Source: a virus. From it: DNA of 26,043 bases. This document shows positions 19,983-26,043 of this stretch, piece by piece. The stretch lies in the IMG/VR virus record IMGVR_UViG_3300046368_000068, positions 1 to 26,043 of that record; one strand, 5' to 3'. Every line of letters starts with the position of its first letter. Position 1 is the first letter of the stretch. Under the pieces are notes generated by a model, which did no database searches, was not told the DNA's origin, and saw nothing but the letters and a program-made list of their open reading frames with translations. Both the position numbers and the translations under genes were made by a program.

Positions 19983-22126
19983 TGAGTAGAGAAAAGAAAT
20001 TTGAGTTAAGTTTACAGAGTGACAATGGCACTTACTATAGAATAGACGTTTATAACAATAACGCTATTTCTTCAGCTACCTACACTCCTAAGCTAGGTGC
20101 TGATGGTTTTACTTTAACCTATCAGACTGACAATGACAATCGTTTTACTGGTCTTATTCCAAGTGAGGTAACATTTGATATATTAGTGACAGAAGATGGA
20201 GAACAAGCAGTTGTTAACGATATTAGAGGCTCTGTTTATGGAGGCTTTGATATGTCTATATTCAAAAGTACTGATGATGTAACATATGAGCTTTATTGGG
20301 CTGGTTTATTACTAAACGATATATCTCCAGAGCAAGATATTTCTAGACCAACTAGAATTAAGTTAACTGCTGTATGTGGATTAGCACCTTTAAGAGATAT
20401 TGACTTTAATGTAGATACTGGATATAGTACTCCATCTAGTTTCCAAACTTTAACATACTTTCAAAATATCTTTAACAATCAGATAGGTTTAAAAGATTAT
20501 TATTGGGGTGTATCTGATGATTATATCATAACATCTGTAGATTGGACTACAGACACTATGACTAGCCAAGCTGGTAGAGACCCATTAGTATCTAGTAGGT
20601 TCAACTTTATGGCTTATGTTGATGTAGACGAAGAGACTGGCACAAAAAAATTTAAAAGCTCTTTTGAGTTATTAGATAATGTTTGTAAGGCTTGGGGAAT
20701 GAGATGCTTTTTATCTGATGGCAAATGGCACTTAATACAAGTAAATAACTATGATAATTGGAAAGCACCAAACACACATTACTTTAGAAAGTATTACAAA
20801 AATAGTGGCACTACCATAGCTGATTATGGAAGCACAAGTTATACAACATCAGAGGGAACTAATATAAAAAGATATGGAGGCTCGTTTGATTTCTTACCTA
20901 TTTTTAGAAGTGTAGAAACTCAATACAATCATCTAAGTCCATTTGATATGCCTTTCTTTTATTATCAAAATAATGTTGATAGTGCTACAAGCTCACAATT
21001 TCAAGCTACTTCAAATGAGATTCCTATATGGAATGGATATAAAATAAGCAATGTATTAGTTCATAATGCTTCTGGCGCAACTGAGCCATATTCTATTAAT
21101 AATGCAGATGATGACAAATTAGTAATATCTCTTGGTAATATAACAAGTGTTACTGGAAGTGGTATTTTATTTAATAGAAATTTTCAGATACATCCTTTAG
21201 TTAGTGGAATGAACTTTACAGATGTTAGTGGCACTAATGAATTTATACTTACTAGAATTTTTGCTAGATTCAAATTGGTTGGTAGTTCACAAACTTATTA
21301 CTTCTTACTTTCAAACTTTGTTGAACAAGATTGGATAACATCTGATATTTTTACATTATCTGAAGGTTTTGGATATGCTAACTTACAACAGATAAATCAA
21401 AATCAAAATACAGTAAACTTATACTGTCAGACTACTGAAATACCAGTAGATGGAGAATTATTTTTAGAGGTATTTGCTAGACCATCTTATAACAATTTTG
21501 CTAATGTTTTTGATGATAATAATTCAACAACAGAAATAACTGAATCAACAACAACGATAGACCCTTTTGATATATTAATATATTCTCCTCCAGAAACTGC
21601 TCAAGAGCTTGGTATAATTTACACAGTAGATGATAATGTATCAATAAAAAAGTTCTTTAGAGCCTTCAATCAAGTAGGAGGTTCTACAATAACTAACGGT
21701 GTAAAGTTTGAAATACCAGAATTGTTTATTGGAACTGGTCCTACAAGTGGAGCTGTAGGTAGAATAGAGACTTATAATTACACTACTTCTTCTTGGGAAG
21801 ATGGTACTAATCAAACTTGGAAAGCATACAATACTGGTACTGGTAAAGAAATAACACAGCTTTTAGTTGAGGAGGTTATGAAAGGTCAAGCTAGTGGTTC
21901 AAGAGTATTTGACGGAAGTTTAAAGCTAACTAGTGGAGAGTTAAATTATTTTGAAGGAATAGAAATAGATGGAACTGCTTTTATACCTTATCAAGTAAGT
22001 TATAATGCAAATGAAGATACTTGGTCTGGAGAATGGTATGGAATTGATTTAAGTGGTAATACATTAAGTTTAGTTACTGGTACTATATCAAATATTCCAG
22101 ATGCTAACGAATTTACACCTTGGTAA
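19982..22126 (+). CDS. Distal tail/baseplate protein
   Basis: The 714-residue protein directly follows the tape measure gene (1-base overlap), the usual place of Dit/Tal-type tail tip proteins. Residues about 1-150 are beta-rich (YRIDVYNNNAISSATYTP; FTGLIPSEVTFDILV; ELYWAGLLLNDIS). The middle has aromatic- and Asp-rich strands with few helices (WGMRCFLSDGKWHLIQV around residue 240). The C-terminal part has ELLVEEVMKGQASG-like and WSGEWYGIDLSG segments. The LYWAGLLLNDI..Q-D-I and W.L.DGKWHLIQVN patterns are like tail-hub proteins of Bacteroidota phages. No enzymatic domain is seen. The exact role (hub or fibre-bearing) is inferred. Confidence 0.65.
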   Translation: MSREKKFELSLQSDNGTYYRIDVYNNNAISSATYTPKLGADGFTLTYQTDNDNRFTGLIPSEVTFDILVTEDGEQAVVNDIRGSVYGGFDMSIFKSTDDVTYELYWAGLLLNDISPEQDISRPTRIKLTAVCGLAPLRDIDFNVDTGYSTPSSFQTLTYFQNIFNNQIGLKDYYWGVSDDYIITSVDWTTDTMTSQAGRDPLVSSRFNFMAYVDVDEETGTKKFKSSFELLDNVCKAWGMRCFLSDGKWHLIQVNNYDNWKAPNTHYFRKYYKNSGTTIADYGSTSYTTSEGTNIKRYGGSFDFLPIFRSVETQYNHLSPFDMPFFYYQNNVDSATSSQFQATSNEIPIWNGYKISNVLVHNASGATEPYSINNADDDKLVISLGNITSVTGSGILFNRNFQIHPLVSGMNFTDVSGTNEFILTRIFARFKLVGSSQTYYFLLSNFVEQDWITSDIFTLSEGFGYANLQQINQNQNTVNLYCQTTEIPVDGELFLEVFARPSYNNFANVFDDNNSTTEITESTTTIDPFDILIYSPPETAQELGIIYTVDDNVSIKKFFRAFNQVGGSTITNGVKFEIPELFIGTGPTSGAVGRIETYNYTTSSWEDGTNQTWKAYNTGTGKEITQLLVEEVMKGQASGSRVFDGSLKLTSGELNYFEGIEIDGTAFIPYQVSYNANEDTWSGEWYGIDLSGNTLSLVTGTISNIPDANEFTPW

Positions 22127-22127
22127 T

Positions 22128-22925
22128 ATGGGAAATTTAAGAAACTATTTGAGAGGAGAAAGTGTTGCAGTAGTTAGTCAAGATACTACTAGCTTGACAT
22201 TGACTTTTATAAATATAATACCTACTACTAGCACAAATACACTTTTAAAGAGTGGCGATGTAGTATATGTTATATGTGCTGATACTGGCTCTAATATTGA
22301 GTTAACTTTAGATGCTGATATAAGTTATGATTCAACACGTATAACATTTGCTTCTACTACAGTTAGTCAGTTAATTCCAGGAGGAAGTGTTGTTATACTA
22401 AATAGAGAAAATAAATACGATTCACTATTCAGAGACTACACTATAGTAACTCATAAACTTTATGAGTCTGGAAATACACACGGTAATACAGCTTTAATCA
22501 ATCCTAGATACCCTAGTATAATGGATATTGATGGTGGTAGTACTTGGTCTAATGGAGATTCCTTAGCTAATTCATACGTCAATAATAGCATTTTCAGAAG
22601 TCCACACAATGGCTGTAAAATAGAGAGAATTACTTGGGATATTAACACAGATGCTACTACTGGTCATAACGGAGTATTTGAGTTATGGCAGAAGAGGATA
22701 ACAGAGAACGGAAATACTGCATCACTAATATCATTAGTAGATAGTATTGCTTTTACTTCTCAAAACGATGCAAACTATATATTCAACAGAGATGTACAAC
22801 TAACAACTACACTTGCTAATACTGAATGTCTTATACCAACTTTTAGAAAGACTGGAAGCACATCTAGTAGTGATAAATTTTATGCAACAATTACAATATT
22901 AATAAGCACAGACCCACGACAATAA
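22128..22925 (+). CDS. Putative tail tip/receptor-binding protein
   Basis: The 265-residue protein is almost entirely predicted beta (Ser/Thr/Asn-rich). An N-terminal region (GNLRNYLRGESVAVVSQDTT) includes a strand LTLDADISYDSTRITFAST. The C-terminal half (about 120-265) has alternating strands (IMDIDGGSTWSNGD, ITWDINTDATTGHNG, FYATITILIS) of the kind seen in receptor-binding tips. I used ATG 22128 (taATG after the upstream stop) rather than a TTG at 22101, because the latter would force a 26-base overlap. Its place between the distal tail protein and the lysis genes is typical of receptor-binding proteins. No family is recognised. Confidence 0.6.
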   Translation: MGNLRNYLRGESVAVVSQDTTSLTLTFINIIPTTSTNTLLKSGDVVYVICADTGSNIELTLDADISYDSTRITFASTTVSQLIPGGSVVILNRENKYDSLFRDYTIVTHKLYESGNTHGNTALINPRYPSIMDIDGGSTWSNGDSLANSYVNNSIFRSPHNGCKIERITWDINTDATTGHNGVFELWQKRITENGNTASLISLVDSIAFTSQNDANYIFNRDVQLTTTLANTECLIPTFRKTGSTSSSDKFYATITILISTDPRQ

Positions 22926-23107
22926 TGAAAAATATGATAAAAGAAAATGCTGATGTTCTAGGCTTAAATAGCGTATCTCTATCAATCAGCTTTACAACTT
23001 TACACGAGATGCTACAGATAACTCTATTAGTTGTCTCTATTATTTATACAGTAGACCGATTTATGTACTATAGAAACAAGAGAAAGAATGGCAAAGCAAA
23101 TAAGTAA
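22925..23107 (+). CDS. Small single-helix membrane protein (possible holin or antiholin)
   Basis: A 60-residue protein. Residues about 29-46 (MLQITLLVVSIIYTVDRFMY) form one membrane helix, followed by a basic end (YRNKRKNGKANK). It overlaps the previous gene by one base and a small basic gene by 20 bases, and is three genes before a second membrane gene of the lysis module. It is often seen in this position near the endolysin. It may be a pinholin, an antiholin or a virion-associated membrane protein. Confidence 0.6.
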   Translation: MKNMIKENADVLGLNSVSLSISFTTLHEMLQITLLVVSIIYTVDRFMYYRNKRKNGKANK

Positions 23108-23204
23108 TAATTTTAGAAAGAAGCCTAAGGTAAAACGCAAAGGAATACACTCTAAAAACCTTAGCAAATCACAAAGAAAAAAACTATCAAGGGGTCAAGG
23201 ATGA
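23088..23204 (+). CDS. Small basic protein (38 residues)
   Basis: The short frame reads MAKQISNNFRKKPKVKRKGI, then a Lys/Ser-rich end KSQRKKLSRGQG. It overlaps the preceding gene by 20 bases and the endolysin start by 4 (ATGA), tight coupling that argues for a real gene. It has over one third Lys/Arg. Short basic proteins ending in a Y/S-R-G-Q-G motif occur near the lysis genes of Bacteroidota phages, from memory. The role is unknown. Nucleic acid binding is plausible from charge alone. Confidence 0.55.
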   Translation: MAKQISNNFRKKPKVKRKGIHSKNLSKSQRKKLSRGQG

Positions 23205-23608
23205 ATTTAGATATTTGGAAGAAAAGCGTAAAGAAAATAGAAGAACAAATGGCGTTGAAATACTTTAAGCTAAGTGAGTTTGAATCTCCAGACTTACCAG
23301 GAGTTAATAATATGTGTCCTAAATACTTAAAAAAATTAGATAGAGCTAGAGCAATAGCTGGTATTCCTTTTTTTATTACAAGTGGTTATAGAAGTCCACA
23401 ACATAATTTAGATGTTGGAGGAGTACAAGATTCGGCACATACATTAATACCTTGCAAAGCAGTAGATATTGCTTGTGATAATAGCATAAATAGACAAAAG
23501 ATTATAAGAGCTTTAGCTGAAGTTGGCTTAACAAGAAGGCTTGGCATATCAAAATCATTTATACATACTGACGATTCATCAAAGACTGACGCTATATGGC
23601 TATATTAG
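23201..23608 (+). CDS. Endolysin, peptidase M15 (D-Ala-D-Ala/L-Ala-D-Glu type)
   Basis: The 135-residue protein has the M15A zinc motifs: ITSGYRSPQHNLDVGG, then the zinc-binding S-A-H...A-V-D (His80, Asp89, in DSAHTLIPCKAVDI) and a C-terminal FIHTDD with His122 and Asp124. Family proteins cleave peptidoglycan cross-links or stem peptides. A start at residue 17 (MALKYFKLSEF) is possible, with the first 16 residues an additional basic helix. There is no secretion signal, so it relies on a holin for release. It overlaps the holin gene downstream by 13 bases. Confidence 0.85.
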   Translation: MNLDIWKKSVKKIEEQMALKYFKLSEFESPDLPGVNNMCPKYLKKLDRARAIAGIPFFITSGYRSPQHNLDVGGVQDSAHTLIPCKAVDIACDNSINRQKIIRALAEVGLTRRLGISKSFIHTDDSSKTDAIWLY

Positions 23609-23979
23609 GAAACATACTAGGTAATCTATTAGGTAAAGCTGATACAATAATAGATGAGGTAATAACATCTCAAGAGGAAAAAATGCAGTTAAAGAACGAG
23701 CTGCAAAAGATTATCCAAGAGCAAGAGGCTTTAATAGAGCAAGAAGTTACTAAAAGATGGGAGTCAGATAACTTACAATCTAGTTGGCTACCTAGAAACA
23801 TAAGACCGTTAGTCTTAGCTTGGCTTGTAGTTTCAACAACTTTGCTTATATTTATTGATGCTGGAGTTATTACATTTAACGTAGATGAGCAATGGGTAGA
23901 CCTACTACAGATAGTTCTTATCACTTGTATAGGTGCTTATTTTGGTTCTAGAGGATTGGAGAAAATCAACAAAAAATGA
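23596..23979 (+). CDS. Holin, GTA-type 3-TM family
   Basis: The 127-residue protein has an N-terminal amphipathic helix (AILGNILGNLLGKADTIID), a long coiled/charged helix (about 25-60), and then two strong membrane helices: RNIRPLVLAWLVVSTTLLIF (about 66-85) and LLQIVLITCIGAYFGSRG (about 102-120). The W-L-P-R-N-I-R-P-L motif before the first helix and the G-A-Y-F-G-S-R-G end are characteristic of the GTA holin family. With the M15 peptidase it forms the lysis cassette. The overlap with its neighbours (13 and 4 bases) means co-translation. Confidence 0.8.
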   Translation: MAILGNILGNLLGKADTIIDEVITSQEEKMQLKNELQKIIQEQEALIEQEVTKRWESDNLQSSWLPRNIRPLVLAWLVVSTTLLIFIDAGVITFNVDEQWVDLLQIVLITCIGAYFGSRGLEKINKK

Positions 23980-25031
23980 CAAAAGAAAAGAGGTATAGAT
24001 TAAAGACAGATGAATGGGAACTAATAGACGAATATAGAAAAGACAAAGAGAGACAATCTCTATTAGCTGACGAATGTAACGAGGCTGGTATAGATGTCGG
24101 CTCTGTTTCTCATTATTGGTATAAAAGCCAAAAGTTCTCAATATTTGCTAAACCTAATGAATTTACTAAAGATGACTTTTTACAATCTATTGAGGAGCTT
24201 ATCTCACAATACTCTCCTAAATATCCCTCCATTGATTATCCTACTAGACAAGATGGTCACTTACTTATAATAAATCCAGCAGACGTTCACATTGGAAAGT
24301 ATGCCGATGCTACAGAAACTGGAGACGAGTATAACATAGAAATAGCTAAAAACAGAGTAAGAGAAGGAGTTAAGGGTATTCTAAGGAACGCAGAAGGCTA
24401 TCCTATTGAACGCATATTGTTTTGTATAGGTAATGATATATTGCACACAGACAACGTACAAGGAAACACTACAAAAGGCACTCCACAAGATAAAGACGGC
24501 AAATGGTATAAACACTTCACAGAGGCTTTAGAGCTTTACGTTGAGGTAGTAGAGATGCTAATGCAGTTAGCTCCAGTTGATTGTGTTCATTCTATGAGCA
24601 ATCACGACTATATGAGTGGCTTCCATTTAGCACACGCTCTAAAAGCTTGGTATCGTAATACAGAAGCTGTAAGCGTAGATGCTGACCCAATACACAGAAA
24701 GTACTATAAGTATAAGAATAGTCTAATAGGATTGACTCACGGAGACGGTGCTAAGTTGCCAAACTTACCTTTGCATATGGCTCAAGAAGAGCCTAAGTTA
24801 TGGGCAGATACTAAATATAGATACTGGTATTTACATCACTTACACCACAAACAACGCTATAAGTTTATGAGTTCTTTTGATAACGTAGGAGTGACGGTAG
24901 AGTTTTTACGTTCTCCAAGTGGCTCTGATGCTTGGCACTATCAAAAGGGATATACTGGTAGTATTAAAGCTGTTGAGGGATTTATACATAATGAATACGG
25001 ACAAATAGCACACTTAACTCATATTTTTTAA
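23976..25031 (+). CDS. Metallophosphoesterase (calcineurin-like)
   Basis: The 351-residue protein has the motif series of calcineurin-type phosphoesterases: D-V-H-I-G (Asp103, His105), GNDILHTDN (Asn153, Asp154), SNHD (Asn209, His210), THGDG (His255), and YLHHLHH (His287-His291, in place of the usual G-H-x-H). The first 90 residues are a separate helical domain with a basic start, possibly DNA-binding (KRYRLKTDEWELIDEYRKD). Such proteins appear in many phages as phosphodiesterases acting on DNA, or on nucleotides. Its late position after the holin, ahead of a terminator, is unusual for a DNA-processing enzyme. The substrate is not inferable. Confidence 0.8.
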   Translation: MTKEKRYRLKTDEWELIDEYRKDKERQSLLADECNEAGIDVGSVSHYWYKSQKFSIFAKPNEFTKDDFLQSIEELISQYSPKYPSIDYPTRQDGHLLIINPADVHIGKYADATETGDEYNIEIAKNRVREGVKGILRNAEGYPIERILFCIGNDILHTDNVQGNTTKGTPQDKDGKWYKHFTEALELYVEVVEMLMQLAPVDCVHSMSNHDYMSGFHLAHALKAWYRNTEAVSVDADPIHRKYYKYKNSLIGLTHGDGAKLPNLPLHMAQEEPKLWADTKYRYWYLHHLHHKQRYKFMSSFDNVGVTVEFLRSPSGSDAWHYQKGYTGSIKAVEGFIHNEYGQIAHLTHIF

Positions 25032-25039
25032 TATATTTG
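25032..25039 (+). promoter_or_regulatory. Possible TAnnTTTG element starting a short transcript
   Basis: TATATTTG matches TAnnTTTG perfectly, directly after the last codon of the metallophosphoesterase gene. I see no good TTG at the matching -33 distance, so it may be coincidental. If active, transcription would begin near 25045 and end at the terminator at 25124, an RNA of about 80 nt with two hairpins (25058-25076 and 25095-25116). Confidence 0.3.
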
Positions 25040-25092
25040 CGAACTTGTTTAAAATCAGAGGGAGTTGTTACCCCTCGTATTTGGTTTGTTTT

Positions 25093-25124
25093 AGGGGGTA
25101 GATTAACGTCTATCCCTTTTTTTT
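25093..25124 (+). terminator. Terminator of the late operon
   Basis: Stem GGGGTAGA/TCTATCCC (25095-25102 and 25109-25116, one G-U pair), loop TTAACG, then eight T (25117-25124). It is a textbook intrinsic terminator, about 60 bp after the last late gene. A second, smaller hairpin (GAGGG/CCCTC, 25058-25076) precedes it. Confidence 0.9.
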
Positions 25125-25199
25125 ATGCTTATAATTGAAAAACTTTAACATTTTTTTACTCTAGTAAACTAAAATAAATACACTTTTTTTGTGTAAAAG

Positions 25200-25231
25200 T
25201 TTGCACAGAAGTTTAGAATGTATTACTTTAG
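25200..25231 (+). promoter_or_regulatory. Bacteroidota-type promoter for the 25257 gene
   Basis: TTTG (25200-25203), 20 bp, then TACTTTAG (25224-25231), seven of eight matches to TAnnTTTG. It is followed after about 25 bp by the ATG at 25257 with an A-rich leader (acaaactaaaacaATG). The stretch 25125-25199 is AT-rich, with no gene. This makes the 25257 gene an independent unit between two terminators. Confidence 0.7.
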
Positions 25232-25256
25232 CCAAAGAATTTAACAAACTAAAACA

Positions 25257-25451
25257 ATGACAAATAAAATTAAACTAACTGAAAATTTATCTTTAAATGG
25301 AAAAATTACAAATCTTTCTATAAATGAGAATGAATTAATAATTAAATCAAATAGTCCAATAAGTTGGTCAAGTGCTGAGAGTGTTGCAAAATACTTAATT
25401 AAAAAAGGATATAATAAAATTGAAAAAATTACATTTAAAGAATTACACTAA
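25257..25451 (+). CDS. Hypothetical protein in a separate transcription unit
   Basis: The 64-residue protein has beta-rich residues 1-35 (IKLTENLSLNGKITNLSINE, then NELIIKSNS) and a helix with a strand at the end (AESVAKYLIKKGYNKIEKIT). It is framed by its own promoter (25200-25231) and terminator (25468-25490), unlike the rest of the genome, which is one long series of overlapping genes. This suggests early, constitutive or lysogeny/exclusion-type expression, for example a superinfection or anti-defence protein. No family is recognised. Confidence 0.7.
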   Translation: MTNKIKLTENLSLNGKITNLSINENELIIKSNSPISWSSAESVAKYLIKKGYNKIEKITFKELH

Positions 25452-25467
25452 ATAATATAACAACAAT

Positions 25468-25490
25468 GGGGAGAGCAATCTCCCCTTTTT
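25468..25490 (+). terminator. Terminator after the 25257 gene
   Basis: Perfect stem GGGGAGA/TCTCCCC (25468-25474 and 25479-25485) with a GCAA tetraloop, then five T (25486-25490). It follows the stop of the 25257 gene by 16 bases. Confidence 0.9.
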
Positions 25491-25557
25491 AAAACAACTA
25501 ACAAACGAGAAAAAAGAAAAAAAAGGAGTCACACAGATTGACTAACCAAAATTCTGA

Positions 25558-25659
25558 CACTATTGGAAAGTGTAGCAAAACAACAACAAAAGCAGTCGAC
25601 CACAACTGAAACTCGTTTTTTAAAACTAACTAACAATGCAAGATTTACACCAACAGAAA
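25558..25659 (+). repeat. Leader direct repeat, copy 2
   Basis: Identical to 1-102. The 5' edge of the identity cannot be seen, because the window begins at that base. A short hairpin ACACT-N7-AGTGT (25557-25573) lies at its upstream edge. Stretch 25491-25557 before it is A-rich, without a gene. A weak TTG (25538) with CACTATTG 17 bp on is the only promoter-like match seen. Confidence 0.95.
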
Positions 25660-25842
25660 AAATACATTGTAATTGAGTGCTGTAAATACACGGAAAAAAC
25701 AATAAATGAATTTCAATATAATTGTGAATTTCAAGCAGATAGTAAGTATATGGAATTATTTGAAAGCTATAATTGTGTGCAAGGTCATACAGAAATCATA
25801 TTACAAAAAGGTAAAGTTATCGGTCAAGCGATATTAAATTAG
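25636..25842 (+). CDS. Hypothetical protein sharing the MQDLHQQK start
   Basis: A 68-residue soluble protein. It starts MQDLHQQK, identical at protein and DNA level to the membrane protein at 79, and then differs totally (KYIVIECCKYTEKTINEFQY...). It has two adjacent Cys (residues 14-15) and two further Cys (residues 29 and 46), a beta-rich middle (TEIILQKGKVIGQAILN at the end) and no membrane segment. It is carried on the 289-bp segment (25628-25916) that lies between two copies of the 32-bp repeat and would be removed by recombination. Function is unknown. Confidence 0.65.
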   Translation: MQDLHQQKKYIVIECCKYTEKTINEFQYNCEFQADSKYMELFESYNCVQGHTEIILQKGKVIGQAILN

Positions 25843-25863
25843 TCTTTGGTGGCTATGCTTAAA

Positions 25864-25903
25864 CACCATCACCCCCTACTGAAATAAATAGGGGGTCTTG
25901 GTG
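25864..25903 (+). promoter_or_regulatory. Hairpin before the third leader copy
   Basis: CACCA-TC-ACCCCCTA (25864-25878) pairs with TAGGGGGT-CT-TGGTG (25889-25903), a 13-bp stem with a 2x2 internal loop. No T run follows. A second TGGTG (25847-25851) could pair with the same CACCA, allowing a switch between two foldings between the 25636 gene and the next start region. Confidence 0.5.
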
Positions 25904-25916
25904 GTATAACTAAAAC

Positions 25917-26043
25917 AACTAACAATGCAAGATTTACACCAACAGAAATTTTTAGATGCTAAATTAGAGCTTGGAACACAAGTACAATTCTTTAGCTTTA
26001 CATTAACTCAATTATGCTCATATTTAATGGTTTTAGCGTTTCT
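25917..26043 (+). repeat. Terminal overlap with 71-197
   Basis: The last 127 bases are identical to 71-197. The base before differs (C versus T). This is the sequence signature of a circular or permuted molecule read past its start, with a unit of 25,846 bp. The exact length of 127 equals a k-mer size often used by assemblers, which would explain why the window stops here (inference). Confidence 0.9.
25925..26043 (+). CDS. Partial copy of the small membrane protein gene (cut by window end)
   Basis: This is the 5' end (39 codons plus 2 bases) of the gene at 79-309, identical over the shared length, but preceded by a different leader (...gtggtataactaaaacaactaacaATG). In a circular genome this would be the genuine upstream context of the gene at 79, with the 25636 gene and the 25864 hairpin just ahead of it. 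Confidence 0.85.
   Translation, partial: MQDLHQQKFLDAKLELGTQVQFFSFTLTQLCSYLMVLAF

Noticed and set aside
22101-22127. N-terminal extension of the tail-tip candidate from TTG 22101
   Set aside because: ATG 22128 directly after the upstream stop is the natural start. The extension lies inside the previous gene.
1-26043. Prophage or integrated element
   Set aside because: No integrase, repressor, host flanks or att-like repeats with tRNA are present. The end overlap fits a free phage genome.

Overview
The window looks like the essentially complete genome of a small tailed phage with siphovirus architecture (HK97-type head, tape measure, long-tail gene order). It very probably infects a member of the Bacteroidota (Flavobacteriia-like). 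Supporting signs are strongly AT-rich DNA, A-rich leaders ending in forms like 'aactaacaATG' in place of Shine-Dalgarno sites, and promoter-like sites of the Bacteroidota type (TTG, about 17-20 bp, TAnnTTTG) before the portal gene and before an orphan gene near the right end. Every convincing gene is on the + strand, and most overlap by a few bases or abut. I see no tRNA, CRISPR array, integrase, repressor, DNA polymerase or helicase.

Layout. 79-2923: early/replication genes: a small two-helix membrane protein, an SSB-like protein with a DLPF tip, a protein with a DnaA domain IV-like fold, a winged-helix protein, and a replication initiator of the helix-turn-helix/RepO kind. The initiator gene carries three 15-bp iterons followed by AT-rich direct repeats, a lambda-like candidate origin. 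2907-5612: accessory and nuclease genes (NinG/Rap-like nuclease, a Fis-like mini-HTH protein, an HNH nuclease, a DUF3310-like protein, a coiled-coil protein ending in a G9 tract). 5613-8429: packaging (a cos-candidate intergenic region, P27-type small terminase, a DNA methyltransferase, large terminase). 8472-12007: portal, prohead protease with an extra N-terminal domain, HK97-fold capsid protein, then a strong terminator. 12062-16942: connector genes, among them two unusual host-recognition candidates: a head-tail joining protein fused to a PKD-like domain and DUF285/BspA-like repeats, and a multi-domain lectin-like fibre protein. 16968-22925: tail (tube protein, gpG/gpGT chaperone pair made by -1 frameshifting, tape measure, two distal tail proteins). 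22925-25031: lysis (TM protein, small basic protein, M15 peptidase endolysin, GTA-type holin) and a metallophosphoesterase, closed by a terminator. 25200-26043: an independently promoted small gene, then a repeated leader.

Ends. Bases 71-197 recur exactly at 25917-26043, so the molecule is circular or circularly permuted, with a unit of 25,846 bp. In addition, bases 1-102 recur at 25558-25659, where the same leader and first eight codons (MQDLHQQK) lead into a different protein. The start of the window is therefore a second, incompatible junction, as expected if a 289-bp cassette is lost by recombination between 32-bp repeats in part of the population, or if the assembly is chimeric there. 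This junction, the connector-adhesin fusion, the intragenic origin, and the G9 tract with its open alternative frame are the most interesting observations.
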